Shown here: in pieces, positions 43,459-55,474 of the stretch | How the letters are laid out: each line of letters opens with the position of its first letter | Position numbering within the stretch: the stretch's first letter is position 1 | Assembly (NCBI GenBank): GCA_038093515.1 | Contig: JBBPSI010000140.1 | Coordinates: 1 to 64,000, forward strand | DNA from: Butyriboletus loyo | Lineage: Eukaryota; Basidiomycota; Agaricomycetes; Boletales; Boletaceae | DNA length: 64,000 nt | Direction of reading: 5' to 3' | The notes under the pieces: generated by a model | Seen by the model: the letters and a program-made list of their open reading frames with translations, nothing else | Database searches by the model: none | What the model was told of the DNA's origin: nothing | Position numbers and translations under genes: made by a program

Positions 43459-45646
43459 CTATTTGCTTCGAGACAAGGTTGGAACGACGAACGATCTGAG
43501 ATCCTCGAAAATTCGACAAATATGCGATTGAATGCAGGCAGGCTGACGACAGAACTTGAAACTTGAAGGCGGGTGGAGGAGTATCTTCATTGCCATACAC
43601 AAAAAAAGCCTTTACGTATCAGTAGCACAGGACAGTATACGGTAAAAGGTTTCGATCGTAATTCGCATTCAGGAGGTAGTCAGACTAGCTCTGGTGACCC
43701 TTATGCAGCTAGCGAGTACATTCCAGGGCCGGATAGTACGTACTGAAACTAGAACATCCATTTGAGTCTGCAAGGTGCATTGTAACGTTGTCGCTTGATA
43801 GTAGGCTGGCGAAAAAAGGAAAATTCAGGGTCTTACTAAAAAAAATGAAACGAAAAGCAAGCGCAGTTACCAGTCAAAGCCTTGGGCGGAGTTATCCTCT
43901 CCCACGTCCCTCTTCCCATCAGTCACCTCCTATATTTAGGGTACTGAGCAGTGAACGCCCCCAAATACGTACGCTGTGGTCGCACTTATGAAATCCTCAC
44001 CTTTCCGACTCAATGCATACCGTGGCCACCCTCCTCGCGCCGCGCATAGTACAACCCTTCTCACCAAAGACGTCCTCGACTGCGCTCTCCATCCCCTCCA
44101 GTGATAGGGTCGGAGGCTGAGTCTGGGACGGAGTCTTGAATAACGTGTGGTTACAGGATCGGGTCTGACCTTGAACCTGTAAAGTAAATTTAACTGATGC
44201 TGACACCAAGGCGAGCCTGTTTATCCCCCCTTTTGATGGGGTACCTCGATGTCGTCATAGGGTAGTACCCAGCTACTCAGGCAGGGTCCCACCTCTGATT
44301 GTTCTGTTAGCGGACGTCAGGGAACGGGCACGAGGCGCTTTTTTGAATACGATGGGGGAGGACGAGAAGGGTGTCCTAAAAGAGAAAGAAAAAATCGTAT
44401 TCATACAGTTTAGCGGTCCCTGAATTTCCCGACGACATGGAATGAAAGCCATTGATTGTCTGAAAAATGATGGGCACTGCGCGCCAAAGCAGAGGCGCAA
44501 CAGACCAGTGCAGGTGGGAAAAGCGGAATTTATGGCCCCTTCCGGCATATACTCATCGAGTGGTTGATTGAACCAATCTATGGGGCCAAACGCACCAACC
44601 AATAGAAGAGACACTGTGTTACAACAATACCTATGTTCTGCTTCCCTTCGAACCATCTGTGTATACGCCGTTCAGAACAGAACAGAAAGCACACGTGCAT
44701 ATGGACAACTGAGCCGTGTTCCGCAGAGCCATACCCCGTCAGGGAAGGTAAATGATACACGTGGGGGCGCGGTGTCGAAGCAATGCAACTGTATAGATTG
44801 CATATAATATGAAAGAGGGAGATATGTCCCACAATCCTCTAGCCAAGTCGGTGTCCACAGCCCTCCTCAGGCCTGACCCGCGCACCTTACCTGAAAACAC
44901 GAAATACGGTAGTGACATCACCAGCATACATATTAACCTCGGAAGCCATGCCATGGATGGCCACACGGCTGAGGGAACCCAGCTGGATAGATGAACAACG
45001 GGCGAGCAATGCCAGCGAAGAGAGAGGGTGCATTTTCCCAGCTTGGTTATCTGTCAAAGAGGACCTTCACGCGAGGGGGAGCGAGACCCGGATTCCCGAT
45101 CCTGCCCCGCTTCTGCAGGTCAGGTAAACATAAATTCATGCCTAACCCAAGTGCGAATGGAACGGGAAGTCGTTGTGAAGGGAAAAACCCCATCATCGAG
45201 GGCGCCGCAAATAAATCCATTGACTTCTCGCGCAACAACCTCCACTTTCTTGAATAGCGATCGACCGTACCTCCCAAGTCGTCCATTTGCTCGATATAGA
45301 AATACCCAGGACGCCAGACGGAGCCGTGGAGATGGTTGAGTCTTGGACAAACTTGCACGCGCATGCGATTTGAAAACAAACAGATTCAGCGGGCAATGCA
45401 CAGATGGGGAGGAAACGTGGATGTAAGGGTCAGCCGCTTGGAACGGCGTCGAGGAGGTCGCATTCTAACTCGACAGGAAAATGGTCAACAGAAATGGGCC
45501 ACGTGACGAGGAATGGAAAATGTTCGGACGACGGAAAGCATCATGTGTTTTCGTCCTCCGTCGCCGATACAAACATCGTTGTTCGCTGGGTTAGCACGTC
45601 GTGAACGCTGCGACACGAACAGTGCACGTCTAGTCCGAGGCGGGAC
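43459..45646. other. Unassigned region with minus-strand frames
   Basis: Minus-strand open frames at 44273-44656 (with GPIDWFNQPLDEYMPEGAIN), 44739-44966 and 45047-45379 (with GYFYIEQMDDLGGTVDRYSR) may be exons of one unknown gene. Possible intron borders lie near 44885. At 45404-45604 the plus strand shares the text GACGACGGAAAGCATC with the minus strand near 39220, a further diverged copy. No motif was recognised. Confidence 0.3.
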
Positions 45647-46270
45647 TTGATGAAAGCCATCTCGGGGCATCACGTGACACGGACGTTGCATTTGCCGTTT
45701 TTCGTCGTCGTTTTGATCGTTTCGACTCTCGAGCCAATGATGTCTAATTTCATTCCCGCATCACAGACCATTCATTGTGCGAGAATTCATTCCTTTTTCG
45801 CGTTATGTATAGGCATGACAGTGATGAAAGTCGCGGAGGACATGCATCATTCAACTCGGCTCGTGGTTGGGCTTTTCCTCGTTTTCCAGCGCTCTCAATA
45901 CCTCACATCCTGTCTGCTTTTGTGCGTATCACTCGTTTGTCTCCTCTCTATACACATCATCCTCGCTGGCTCGTGTACCTTGTGTTCCAGCGTTGTCCGA
46001 TCACAATACGCGCTCTCAACTCCTCGGACGTGGCACTGCGTCTTATTCCTGTTTGACGGCAATCATCTCCCGAAAGCAGCCCAAGACCTCCTCGGATGGG
46101 ATGACCCTGCTCTCCAACTGTCCACGAGCGCCAAGAAGCTTTTCGTTACCGATGTGTACGCCCGTGCTACGAATATCGCCTGGGTGTAAGCATGGTGGAT
46201 CCAATCCATCTACAACGGCTCGCCATTGCCAACTTTGCCAAGATTTGCGATGGCGTGGATAAGTCAACGT
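45647..46270 (+). pseudogene. Relic of an unknown gene family (paralog at 52400-52751, minus)
   Basis: A 180-codon frame with hydrophobic stretches (LPFFVVVLIVSTLEPMM, LTSCLLLCVSLVCLLSIHII) ends KKLFVTDVYARATNIAWV. In the next frame, AWWIQSIYNG follows. The minus-strand text at 52400-52751 reads TKFYVTNVYERGAQNVW and AWIQFIYNG in equivalent places. The shared motif suggests a real protein family that I cannot name. Both copies have frame breaks. Confidence 0.4.
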
Positions 46271-47412
46271 ACCCTGTTTTACCTGTCAGACGACGCGCGT
46301 CATGTTTAGCACAGACTTGCTCTTCGATCCCCCCCCATAGGTGTCGTAGTCCCCGATTCCGCCATCGTGTTTCACCCTTGTTAGTTCCAGCAATTCCTCT
46401 TTGCATTCATCTTCTTATACGCAGGGTGTCAGGGAAAATGTCACAAGTCCCACGCTGGGGAATTATAATTTCTAAGCCGTCTGACGAGACATTCGCTCAG
46501 CTCGACTGCAGAAAAGTGAGGCATTTGCATGAACACTATGTCCAAGCAAACAACTCGGACGGTGTGTACTACGCACAATATGGTTTCACTAACGAGCGCG
46601 GGATCCATCATGCCGTCCCTGCGATAGAAGAGGCGGTCGTGATGTGCACTGGATCAGCAAAGGTGTGAGTTGATGAGTGCAATCACGCACAATGCCACAA
46701 CATACGTACTTGATATGATCGCAGTTCGCATCAATGCATCGCCCTCCAATGGCAGAATGGCAAGTGACATTCTCCGCATCACTTCCGCACCTTCCCACCC
46801 AGGAGAAGGTGTCCTTAGATGAGAGTGAGCTTTTTAACATTGGTGGGGACGCACTGCCGATTCGCGCCATCACCGGTAGGCTGGCCTGGATCAACCTGAG
46901 AATTGCTCGATATGCCATCGAGTTGAGATCATGGGTTGGCATTTGTGGTGCTACAACTTCAAGGCTTCTTGCTTCCGGCGCATCGCACTGGGTCATAGGA
47001 TATCAGCATGATCCTAAATAAAAACCACAATTAAATCGTTTGAACGTAAACATGCTGTGCTGTATACACAACGACTTTGTTATCTGCGCGGAAGTGAGAA
47101 CGCTCCGACTCGGAGTTTGACAGTTGCGCGTCGCCACCGGGCCCTTCATCTCCCCCGCCGAATCTGTCCGTTCCCAACTTGCCTGCCCGGGCAGTTCTCG
47201 GCGGCACGTTCAGATGGGGGGGTGAGTACTTTGATAATATCGGCGGTGAGGCGTTGCTGTTCTCATCATCACCAAATGATTTAGTTGCCAGGCTATTACC
47301 CCAGAGGAATTCTACGACGAAATAATCGCACCATCATCAAATCAAGATCAGCATAGATCATGGGCCGGAATCATACATCGCTCGTCGTTCTAAATTTGGC
47401 TCGAGGCAAATA
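46271..47412. other. Unassigned region with short relic frames
   Basis: A plus-strand frame (46192-46668) has DGVYYAQYGFTNERGIHHAV, which resembles DDLYYARRHLF of the block at 40640. A second frame (46734-47021) reads PTQEKVSLDESELFNIGGDA. At 47158-47190 the text matches 39395-39425. The region looks like a diverged third copy of the duplicated block. Confidence 0.35.
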
Positions 47413-47438
47413 TTCAATACACCGGATAGGTGATATAA
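47413..47438 (+). promoter_or_regulatory. Putative core promoter of copy C
   Basis: It is the same block as upstream of copy A (TTCAATACACCGGATAGG ... GATATAA), 75 bp upstream of the copy C start. Confidence 0.55.
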
Positions 47439-47513
47439 GTATAACTAACTCCCTGCGGAACTCATCATTGAATCACCGAAAAACTTCCCTCTGATTGACT
47501 CTGAATCTTTGTC

Positions 47514-49270
47514 ATGTCCTCTGACCTGCAGTCTTCTTTGGAGCTTCTCCAGATCAATGACTATCTATCCCGTGCGCTCGTTCATACCTTCCGTCAATGA
47601 TTATCTTATACATCAGCGCAGTTGCTCTCGTCACGGCTGTTGTGTACGATTATCGTGAGTGATGCCGACAATGCACACGCTATTCTTTTCACGCTGAACT
47701 GGGTGTTGCAACCTTATCACTGTAGTCCTCACCTTTTCGAGAGAGGCATGTGCTTTCACTCTGCATCCTATCTGTGGGCTGACGATATTCAAAGGTAGAC
47801 TATATATGGGTAAGGCAGCAACGATTATCGAGCAACGTAGGTCCCTGACAGTCTTACAGCTCAGACCCTGGACCCGGGTCTCTACAACGTTTATTCTGGT
47901 GCGTGTGAAAGTTCATGGAACCCCATTGCACATTCTGGATTCACAGTTCTGTAGGTTCGTTATTTCGGGCTTTGTTCCACCATGTGCGTCGATTGTTGCT
48001 ATGATGCATACAAAATTATTCAGTTAATGGTTGATCGATGATCAAGTCTTACTGGGTTCTGTATGTTCAAAATTGTATTGGGGGGGTCGATTGAGCTGAT
48101 CAAATATATTTGCAGTTGGTACTACCTTTCTCCCTGGCCCCGTGAGAGTCAGTTTGTTTACATCGCGCCTTGTCTGTCGTTGATGACGGTCTTCTGTCTA
48201 GATGTATGCATTTAAACTGCAACCAAAAACTATATTGATAACAGTTGCATAGATGTAAGCAGTTTCATTTATTGCCTGCGACACCATCCGCACGAGACAT
48301 GAATATTGCAAGGCACCATAACAATGATCGTACTTGTCTGGGCCTTTGCAATATTTTATAATGCTGCTGACTGTAAGTTATTGTACCTGCTAATTTTCTT
48401 CCCTTGACCATGATTCCCACTACAGTCGTAATGATCATGCGTGTGTATGCAATGTGGCATCGATCCAAATGGATTCTTTGGGTCCTCCTGTTCATCTACG
48501 TGCCACAGGTGATTTGTTCCCTTGTTTTTACAGGAATCTTCGACAAAGCCAGCACCTACAACTTTGGTACGTCCCGAGCTATACTGGATGTGTCACTGCA
48601 TCTCATGAAGATGGCCCTTCGTTACTTTCCACCCCCTTCTCCAGTGACAGTTGTTCAACTCGCCGATTTCTCTTTTTGCACTTTCCTCAACAGCACTTCC
48701 TCCAACACCTTCACGTATTCCAAAATCCCTCGATTTACTCTCAGTGCTACGCTTTTGTTTCTCGCTGTTGTCCGGACCTGCAAGCAGTCGGTCGGGATGT
48801 ACAGGGCAACCAAGCAGTGGCAACCTAATCGGTATATGCGTCGACTCGTCCGAGATGGAGTTGTTTACTTCTTTATGTGCGTCTCACTTTTCCACACACT
48901 CTCGTTCGTCACGATTACATATGTCCTACTCTCGAGTGATTGCCCGACAACTAACCACTCGGTGATTTTCTTCTGAACTGCTAGAAATATACTCTACAAT
49001 GTGAATGCTCTAGTCAACGCCGAGTCCTCGCCAAACCCCACTTTTCTGCTCATCTTGTGGTTGCTGTCTTTGGTAACCATATGCCCTACGATGCCGCGGT
49101 TCATCATCAGCGTGCGAGAGCTGTATGACCGTGACCTTCGTGGACGCCGGGAGGAAATTGACACCGGGTTCGGCGTATTGTCGCATGCCATTTCCAGTCA
49201 AAACGGAACCATGTCTGCGATTGCATTCGCGGATCTCGGAGCGGAGCGGGATCAGGTCGTGGAACCGTGA
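47514..49270 (+). pseudogene. DUF6533-like membrane protein, copy C (one in-frame stop)
   Basis: The start is the ATG at 47514 (MSSDLQSSLELLQINDYLS). The exon pattern is as in copies E and F. Intron 3 starts with GC (47747-47748). The last exon begins at 48426: VMIMRVYAMWHRSKWILWVL, YFPPPSPVTVVQLADFSFC, IPRFTLSATLLFLAVVRTCK, VVYFFMCVSLFHTLSFVTIT. A TGA at 48974-48976 stands where copy F has CGA, in the same frame. The frame then continues through LLSLVTICPTMPRFIISVRE to the TGA at 49268-49270. One C-to-T change at CpG may thus be the main lesion of this copy. Confidence 0.7.
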
Positions 49271-49464
49271 CGGGACACGAACGAATCGGCGAGGCGGCTC
49301 GGCTCGAAAGGTTGGGAGATAAATTACATAATACACGTTATACTTGAACGAGGATTCGATTGGGTAGACGACGGGGGCGAGTTCTAGGTGACTGGGGAAT
49401 GGATAAATAAAGGCACTCCGAGTCTGAATGGCGTCTCGACTCTCGAACATCTATTTTATGTATA

Positions 49465-49598
49465 CAGTTGATATGCTCGTAATGCGCGACAACGGTTCCT
49501 AATGACCATTAAGCGAGACTAGGTTTAGTCAAGGTTTGGGTCACCCTGAGTGTAGGGTTTATGCGTTATGACCCTATGCATTATGAGCATATCAACTG
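49465..49598. mobile_element. 134-bp MITE-like element with terminal inverted repeats, TA target site
   Basis: The left end is CAGTTGATATGCTCGTAATG and the right end, inverted, is CAGTTGATATGCTCATAATG: one mismatch in 20. Both ends are flanked by TA (49463-49464 and 49599-49600). There is no coding capacity. Short size, TIRs starting CAGT and a TA duplication fit a Tc1/mariner- or pogo-type MITE. No second copy was seen in the window. Confidence 0.7.
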
Positions 49599-49639
49599 TA
49601 TATAATATGTTTTCTATTCTGAGCTCAACGTTTTTTTAA

Positions 49640-51060
49640 CGTTGCGACATCTCTAACGCGTTGCCACGCCATTTCTGTCCCATCCTTTCATCCATGCTTC
49701 CGACTTACCCTTCTGGCTATCCCCGCCCGAGATTTCAACCGTCTCCCCTGGATTACCTCCTCCGGTGTCTCGAGCTTCTTTCTTTCGTGTGAATTGACGA
49801 CTCGGCGGTACAGTCGACCGTTATCTAAAAAGGAATCGATAGATTTGTCTTTGGTACCTTCAATGGCCGAGTTACTCCATTCACAACACCTTCCAGCACA
49901 TTTACATTCGGGTCACTGATGTTGTGCGAGTCGTCTATCCATCTGATGTTTCTCAATCGGGAGCTGACAGTGACACGGCTTGCGAGATCGGCGTGTATCT
50001 ACTGAATTCATTGCAGCATTTCGGGTTGTCAGTTCACATACACGAGGCTAGGATTGATATTGTTCATGCCCCATCACTTTAGGTTGCGGACACCAATAAT
50101 TGGGTGAACGTTGGTTTTCAGCGTCGGTTTGACCGTAACCTGCTCATCCTACCATAGCATGTGATAATTGTATGCGCAACGACAGATCCCTGTGTGCAAG
50201 CTATACATTACATCGCATCGATACTCGCACCGCTTGCGTCTACCGTCACCCTGCCTGGTGCACTATGGTGCATCGAACGCGGCTCAAATGTGAACCATAT
50301 GCATATATGCATTATGTGTTGAGTTGAACAATGTACGTACAGATTCCTACCATTTCGAAGGATGAACGCCGTTACAATGAAGTGTTTCTTTCATTTGTGG
50401 GCGCATTTTATCTCACTATTTTGTTTGATCGAATTTCCAGGAACTGAACACAGCACAGAGCTGAAAATGATCATCCGGGGTACGTGTTGGTTCCTAAATA
50501 ATGTTTCAACTGAAACGGTGACCAAATCCCAGAAGCATTCATTATGCATGTCGTTGGCAACCCCCAGCCATCTTCCGACGCACTCCATGCTGCACGATAC
50601 GAATAAATTCACGTTTTCTCTCTTTGGTACATCTTTCTCATCCTCTGATGTACTCGGAAAAGCACTCTATGCTCGCCCGCGATGTCCACGAATCGGGCAA
50701 TTCATGGTTGTCAGAGGTAGCACTTTCCCTTGGCAGCGAGATACCACCGTGTGGCGGCATCCGGGCACTCAAAGCAAGATGTACGAACTGATCATAAGCA
50801 CGTCTAGAGGGGGAGAAACAGCGCCCGCCTTTGGCATGGCGTCATCGGGGAGCCAGATTTTAGGTGTTCGAATTCAGACCCGATCCTGTATCCGCACGTC
50901 ACTCTGACCATATCGTTTCAGGGGGAGTGGAGTGTCTTGGACGAGCAGGGTGTGTACTACGCACGGCGCCACTTATTTCCGCGACGCTTCTGCAATGAGG
51001 GCCAGAGTGACGTGATCAATTGCGCCGTCTGTACAGAGGTCGTGAGGTGCACTGGGTCAA
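49640..51060. repeat. Duplicated block, paralogous to about 39330-40850
   Basis: It has the same order of segments as the block right of copy A: the CTCCCCTGGATTACCTC text, the GAATTCATTGCAGCATTTCGGG text, the CATCGAACGCGGCTCAAATG text (40140 and 50272), then the VVRGSTFPWQRDTTVWRHP frame. An extra 50760-50830 segment is present here only. No intact gene. Confidence 0.55.
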
Positions 51061-51957
51061 TGCTTCTACTTCAGTCCTCACCGTCAGAGGTATGTTATTG
51101 TGCCTTTCACATCTAATCTGCTAGCTGACAATATTCGAAGATCGATTATGTATGGGTGAGGAAGCAACAATTATCGAGAAAGACTTGAAGGAGGTCCATG
51201 ATGGTCCTGCAGTGCAAAACCTGGACCTGGGTCTCATGTATGTCACGAACTGAGCACCATGTATCACTGTAATCTCACGCAAGTGTGATTTATCCCCTGC
51301 TGCCCTCTTCCTTAGACGTGGCGGTTCGACTCGATTTTTCCGTTTGCAGTTTCCGGATTAGCAATCTCACCCAAGCTTGACTATGGTAAAATCCCGCGAT
51401 TCGTTTTCGCTGCCATACTTTTGGTTCTCGCTGTCATCCAAACCCGGAGGCAGTCGGTTCGAATGTACAAGGCGACCAAGCAGTGGAAACCTAATCGCTA
51501 CATAAAACAATTCGTGAGCGATGGGATTCTGTGCTTCCTCGTGTACGTCTCGCTTTCTGCCTCTCTCTCGTTTTCAATCCTCACGACCACATTCTCGCTC
51601 TCGAGTATTTGCAGAAAAACTAACCACTGAGATTATTTTCCCTTGGATTTTCAGGATCGTGCGTTTCTATGTGTTCGGCAACGTGTCTACAGCAAACACT
51701 GTTTTCTTTGATGACTGTATGCCCCATGATGCCCCGCTTCGTCATCAGCGTGCGAGGGCTGTATGACCGTGACCCTCGTGGACGCTGGTAGGGGGTTAAC
51801 GCCGGATTCGGAGTGTTGTCACAACACATTGCTGGTGGGGGTGCCGCCGTGTCTGCGATTGCATTCATGCATGTCGTCCCGGATCAAGATCAGGATCGGC
51901 CGTGGAAGCGGACACAAACCAATCGGAGACAACCCGACTCGAAACGTTGGGGGATGA
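51061..51957 (+). pseudogene. DUF6533-like gene, copy D (heavily decayed)
   Basis: A third-exon remnant (TCCTCACCGTCAGAG) lies at 51072-51091 and a VMYG remnant follows. From 51421 the frame reads LAVIQTRRQSVRMYKATKQW and SDGILCFLVYVSL, then a broken segment, then MMPRFVISVRGLYDRDPRGR near 51720-51790. Exons 1 and 2 and the first transmembrane part of the last exon are missing. Confidence 0.65.
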
Positions 51958-52399
51958 TGCAAGTCAGGTTTGAGCAGGGATTTTTGGGTAGAAATCGGGG
52001 GACGAGCACCAGCGCCGGGGCATTGATGAATAGTGGTCCCTCTGAATGGTGACCCGAATATTTACTCTGCCTGTGCATGTGCCTCGTCTTTTGAGCTCAA
52101 TGTATCATTTATCTCCCAATACAACGTAGGAGATACACTACCAGCTATCGGGGATCGAAGAGCGGGTTTCAGACATGTTATTGGCGGGTACGTTTATCTA
52201 TAACTGAAAGTAATGTTCAATGGCAAACGGAAGAGAACAAAATAATCTGCTTTAGGGATTCATCGATATCATCAGCCATGATACGATGGGCCCGCTTCGA
52301 GCGACGCATGATACGGCCGAGCGTGATGGACTCCAATCCTCGGACCCGATGCAGAGGCGATAAAGCGCTACTCAGCCTAGGATGTAACAAATGATGACG
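51958..52399. other. 3' flank of copy D and part of a minus-strand relic
   Basis: The text GGATTTTTGGGTAGAAATC-like after the copy D stop also follows copies E and F, so it is part of the duplicated unit. A minus-strand frame extends to 52217. Confidence 0.4.
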
Positions 52400-52751
52400 C
52401 AAAAGGTCATGTTCGTACATCCAAACGCTTGATAGCACAGATGGGGCACCGAGCACAGCGTCCCAAATCGTTAGCAAAGTCGAACCGGGAAAACCTTGAG
52501 CGGCAGGTTCTGTGCGCGGAACCGTGTGAGTCCGTTGTAGATAAATTGGATCCATGCTTGGCCCAGACGTTTTGGGCACCACGTTCGTACACGTTGGTGA
52601 CGTAGAACTTTGTGTGTGGTGGGATTGGGTTCGTTTGGACAAGGAGGTGTTGCGCTATTTTATGGGAGATGAGCGCCGTCGCTGGTCGAGAACAAAATTC
52701 GGTGGTATGGCGATTGGAGGGAACTGGAAAATTAGGCGCATAAGGTAGCAA
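52400..52751 (-). pseudogene. Relic of an unknown gene family (paralog of 45647-46270)
   Basis: The frame at 52407-52751 reads TKFYVTNVYERGAQNVWAKH. In a neighbouring frame AWIQFIYNGLTRFRAQNLPL occurs, matching AWWIQSIYNG of the copy at 46190. An alternative frame extends left to 52217. I do not recognise the family. The frame changes suggest decay or an unrecognised intron. Confidence 0.4.
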
Positions 52752-53584
52752 ATGATGACCATGACAAAACTTTTATTTCCTGGGTATGTGACCCCAGAGA
52801 AGCTAGAAATGCTTGATACTCACGATCGGACACCAGTATACCAGGTGACGAGAGTGCTCAAAATGACCACGAGTTTGAATCAAGGTTTTCTTCTGTAATT
52901 TCCATCAGGTTGAGTTCGAGTATGCCATGGAACGCGAAGGGGAAACGAACAGCTATTGTGATCGATAAAATTGGAAGGTTTGAATGGCTGGTTATCACGT
53001 GACTCAATCACTGCACTGTTATATGATCTATGCGTTGCGGCTACTTAGCTCGTCCAAATGAAGGACGTGGAGAGGAGGCTAGATGAGTATGTACAGATAT
53101 AATGTTGGATGAGTATGGAGGCGTTGGGCAAAAAGCTGAAAGCTTTCCCGGCCCGGAACTGGACCCCAAACCTGTCGGCGAGAGTGAGCTGTGTGGGCGG
53201 GCTGGACGCCGAAACAGCCGAGCTCGGACCGAGAGATGACGAGATACACAGCGTCAGACAGAATTGAGCCGGTTGAAAAATTGCTCGTCCGTGACTAGCT
53301 GGCCCACTCAACGCCACGACGCCCACCTCGATGATTATGGCCGATCGATTAAGTTCAGTGTTAAATGGCAAGCGACGAAAGACGTGCGGTCACGTTTTTT
53401 TGATAACGAATAACAGGAATGTGTTGTTGACCTGAATGATAGACCAACTCTAAGTGTCAAGGTTTTTTGCGATCCTAAATGAAAACCACGGGCGTTCGAT
53501 CAAGGGACAGAAATGAATTCCAAAAAAAAAGAAAGGATCGGATCATACATCGCTCGCTGTTCTAACCTTGTCCCGAAGCAAATA
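52752..53584. other. No recognised gene
   Basis: Mixed sequence with one minus-strand frame at 53045-53371, rich in Ser and Ala, without motifs. An A9 run is at about 53522-53530. The segment after 53550 is the conserved 5' flank of copy E. Confidence 0.4.
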
Positions 53585-53610
53585 TTCAATACACCGGATA
53601 GGTAATATAA
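53585..53610 (+). promoter_or_regulatory. Putative core promoter of copy E
   Basis: It is the same block as at copies A and C, ending TAATATAA, but only 38 bp from the ATG, because about 35 bp of leader present in A and C are missing. Confidence 0.55.
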
Positions 53611-53648
53611 GTAGAAAACATCCCTCTCTTCGACTCTGAATCTTTCTC

Positions 53649-55474
53649 ATGTCCTCTGATCTGCAGTCTGCTTTGGAGCTTCTCCAGACGTCTAATTATA
53701 TATCCAGTGCGCTCTCTCATACCTTCCATCAATGATTAATCTTATAGACCAGCGCAGCTGCTCTCCACACTGCTGTTGTGTACGATTATTGTGAGTGATG
53801 CTGACAGTGCACACGCTATCCTTTTCGCGCTGAAGTGACCATTGCAATCCCACCACTGCAGTCCTCACCCTTTCGAGAGAGGTATGTTCTTTCACTCTGC
53901 ATCCTATCTGTGGGCTGACAATATTCAAAGGTAGACTATGTATGGGTAAGGAACCAACAATTATTGAGCGAGCTAGGTCCCTGACAGTCTTACAGCTCAC
54001 ACCCTGGTCCCGGGTCTCTACAATCTTTGTTCTGGTGCGTGTAAACGTCCAGGGAACCTCATTGTACATTCTAAATTCACGGTTCTGTAGGTTCGTTATT
54101 TCGGGCTTTGTTCCACAATGTGCGTCGATTGTTGCTATAATGCATACAAAATTATATAGCTAACGGTTGATCCGTGATCAAGTCTTTATGCGTTCTGTAT
54201 GTTCAGAATTATATTGGAGGTCGATTGAGCTGATCAGATATGTTTGCAGTTGGTACTACCTTTCTCCCTGGCCCCGTCAGAGTCAGTCTTTCTGCTTCGC
54301 GCCTTGTCTATCGTTGATGATGATCTTCTGTCTAGACGTATGCATCTAAATTGCAATTGAAACCTGTATTGATAACAGTTGCATAGATGTAAGCAGATTC
54401 ATTTATTGCCTGTGACACTATCAGTGTGAGACATGGATATTCCAAAGGCACCATACTATTGATGGTATCCATCTGGGCGTTTCAGATATTTTATAATGCT
54501 GCTGACTGTAAGTTGCTGTACCCCCTAGTTCCTGACCTCTGACTATGGTTTCAATCACAGTGGTTATGATCCTGCGAGTGTATGCAATGTGGAATCGATC
54601 CAAAAGAATTCTTTGGGTTCTCCTGTTCATCTACGTGATACAGGTTGCTTCTTCCATCATTTTAATAGGCATATACAGAAATCCCAGTACCTACGTCTCC
54701 GGTATGCCTCGAGCCAAACTGCATGCATTCCTCTATCTCACGAATGTGACCCTTCATCACCTTGCACTCTTTTCTCCAGTCACAGTTGTTCAACTTATGA
54801 ATTTCTCGTATTGCAATACCTCCCTCGCTCCACCCACGGCTCTCACGTATTTCACAATCCCACGATTCATTCTCAGTGCTATTCTTTTGGTTCTTGCTGT
54901 TATCCAAACCTGCAAGCAGTCGGTCGAGATGTACAAAGAAACCAAACAGTGGCAGCCTAATCGGTATATGCATCACCTCGTTAGAGATGGAGTTGTATAT
55001 TTCTTTGTGTGCGTCTCGCTTTTCTACTCTCTCTTGTTCGTCACGATTACATTCCCCCATACATCCTACTCTCGAGTGCTTTCCCAACAACTAACCACTC
55101 AGTTATTTTTTTTAATTGCTAGAAATATGCTGTACGGGGTAATCAATATAGTCCAGGCCGAGTCCTCACACTACGGCACTTCGCTGCTCGTCTTGTGGTT
55201 GCTGTCTTTGGTAACCATATGCCCTATGATGCCGCGGTTCATCATCAGCGTGCGAGAGCTGCACGACCGTGACCTTCGTAGGAGCTGGGAGGGGATTGAC
55301 AGCAGATTCGGTGTGTTGTCGCAACACATTGCCAGTGAAGATGCCGCCGTGTCTGCGATTACATTCGCAGTTGTCACCCCGGGACAGGATCAGGTCGTAG
55401 AAGGAGACGCGAACGGATCGGAGGCGATTCGACTCGAGCCGTTGGGCGACGTTGACAATACGCGTCAGGTTTGA
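53649..55474 (+). CDS. DUF6533-like multi-pass membrane protein, copy E (best preserved)
   Basis: Likely exons are 53649-53706 (MSSDLQSALELLQTSNYIS), 53758-53790 (VVYDY), 53862-53881 (FLTLSRE), 53931-53945 (VDYVW), 53996-54034 (PWSRVSTIFVL) and 54091-54119 (VRYFGLCST). Then come an exon from 54250 whose 3' border I could not fix, 54397-54507 (SIWAFQIFYNAAD) and a last exon 54561-55474. The phases agree except at the exon 7/8 junction. The last exon (304 codons) is uninterrupted: LVMILRVYAMWNRSK, then hydrophobic helices around ILWVLLFIYVIQVASSIILI, FILSAILLVLAVIQ, VVYFFVCVSLFYSLLFVTIT and SLLVLWLLSLVTICPMM. A charged cytoplasmic tail ends DVDNTRQV. The pattern is of a seven-helix membrane protein of the basidiomycete DUF6533 type, function unknown. 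Confidence 0.68.

Noticed and set aside
54545..54560. A start codon at 54545 for copy E
   Set aside because: It lies inside the last intron; the acceptor CAG at 54558-54560 and comparison with copies A, C and F show the exon starts at 54561 and is internal.
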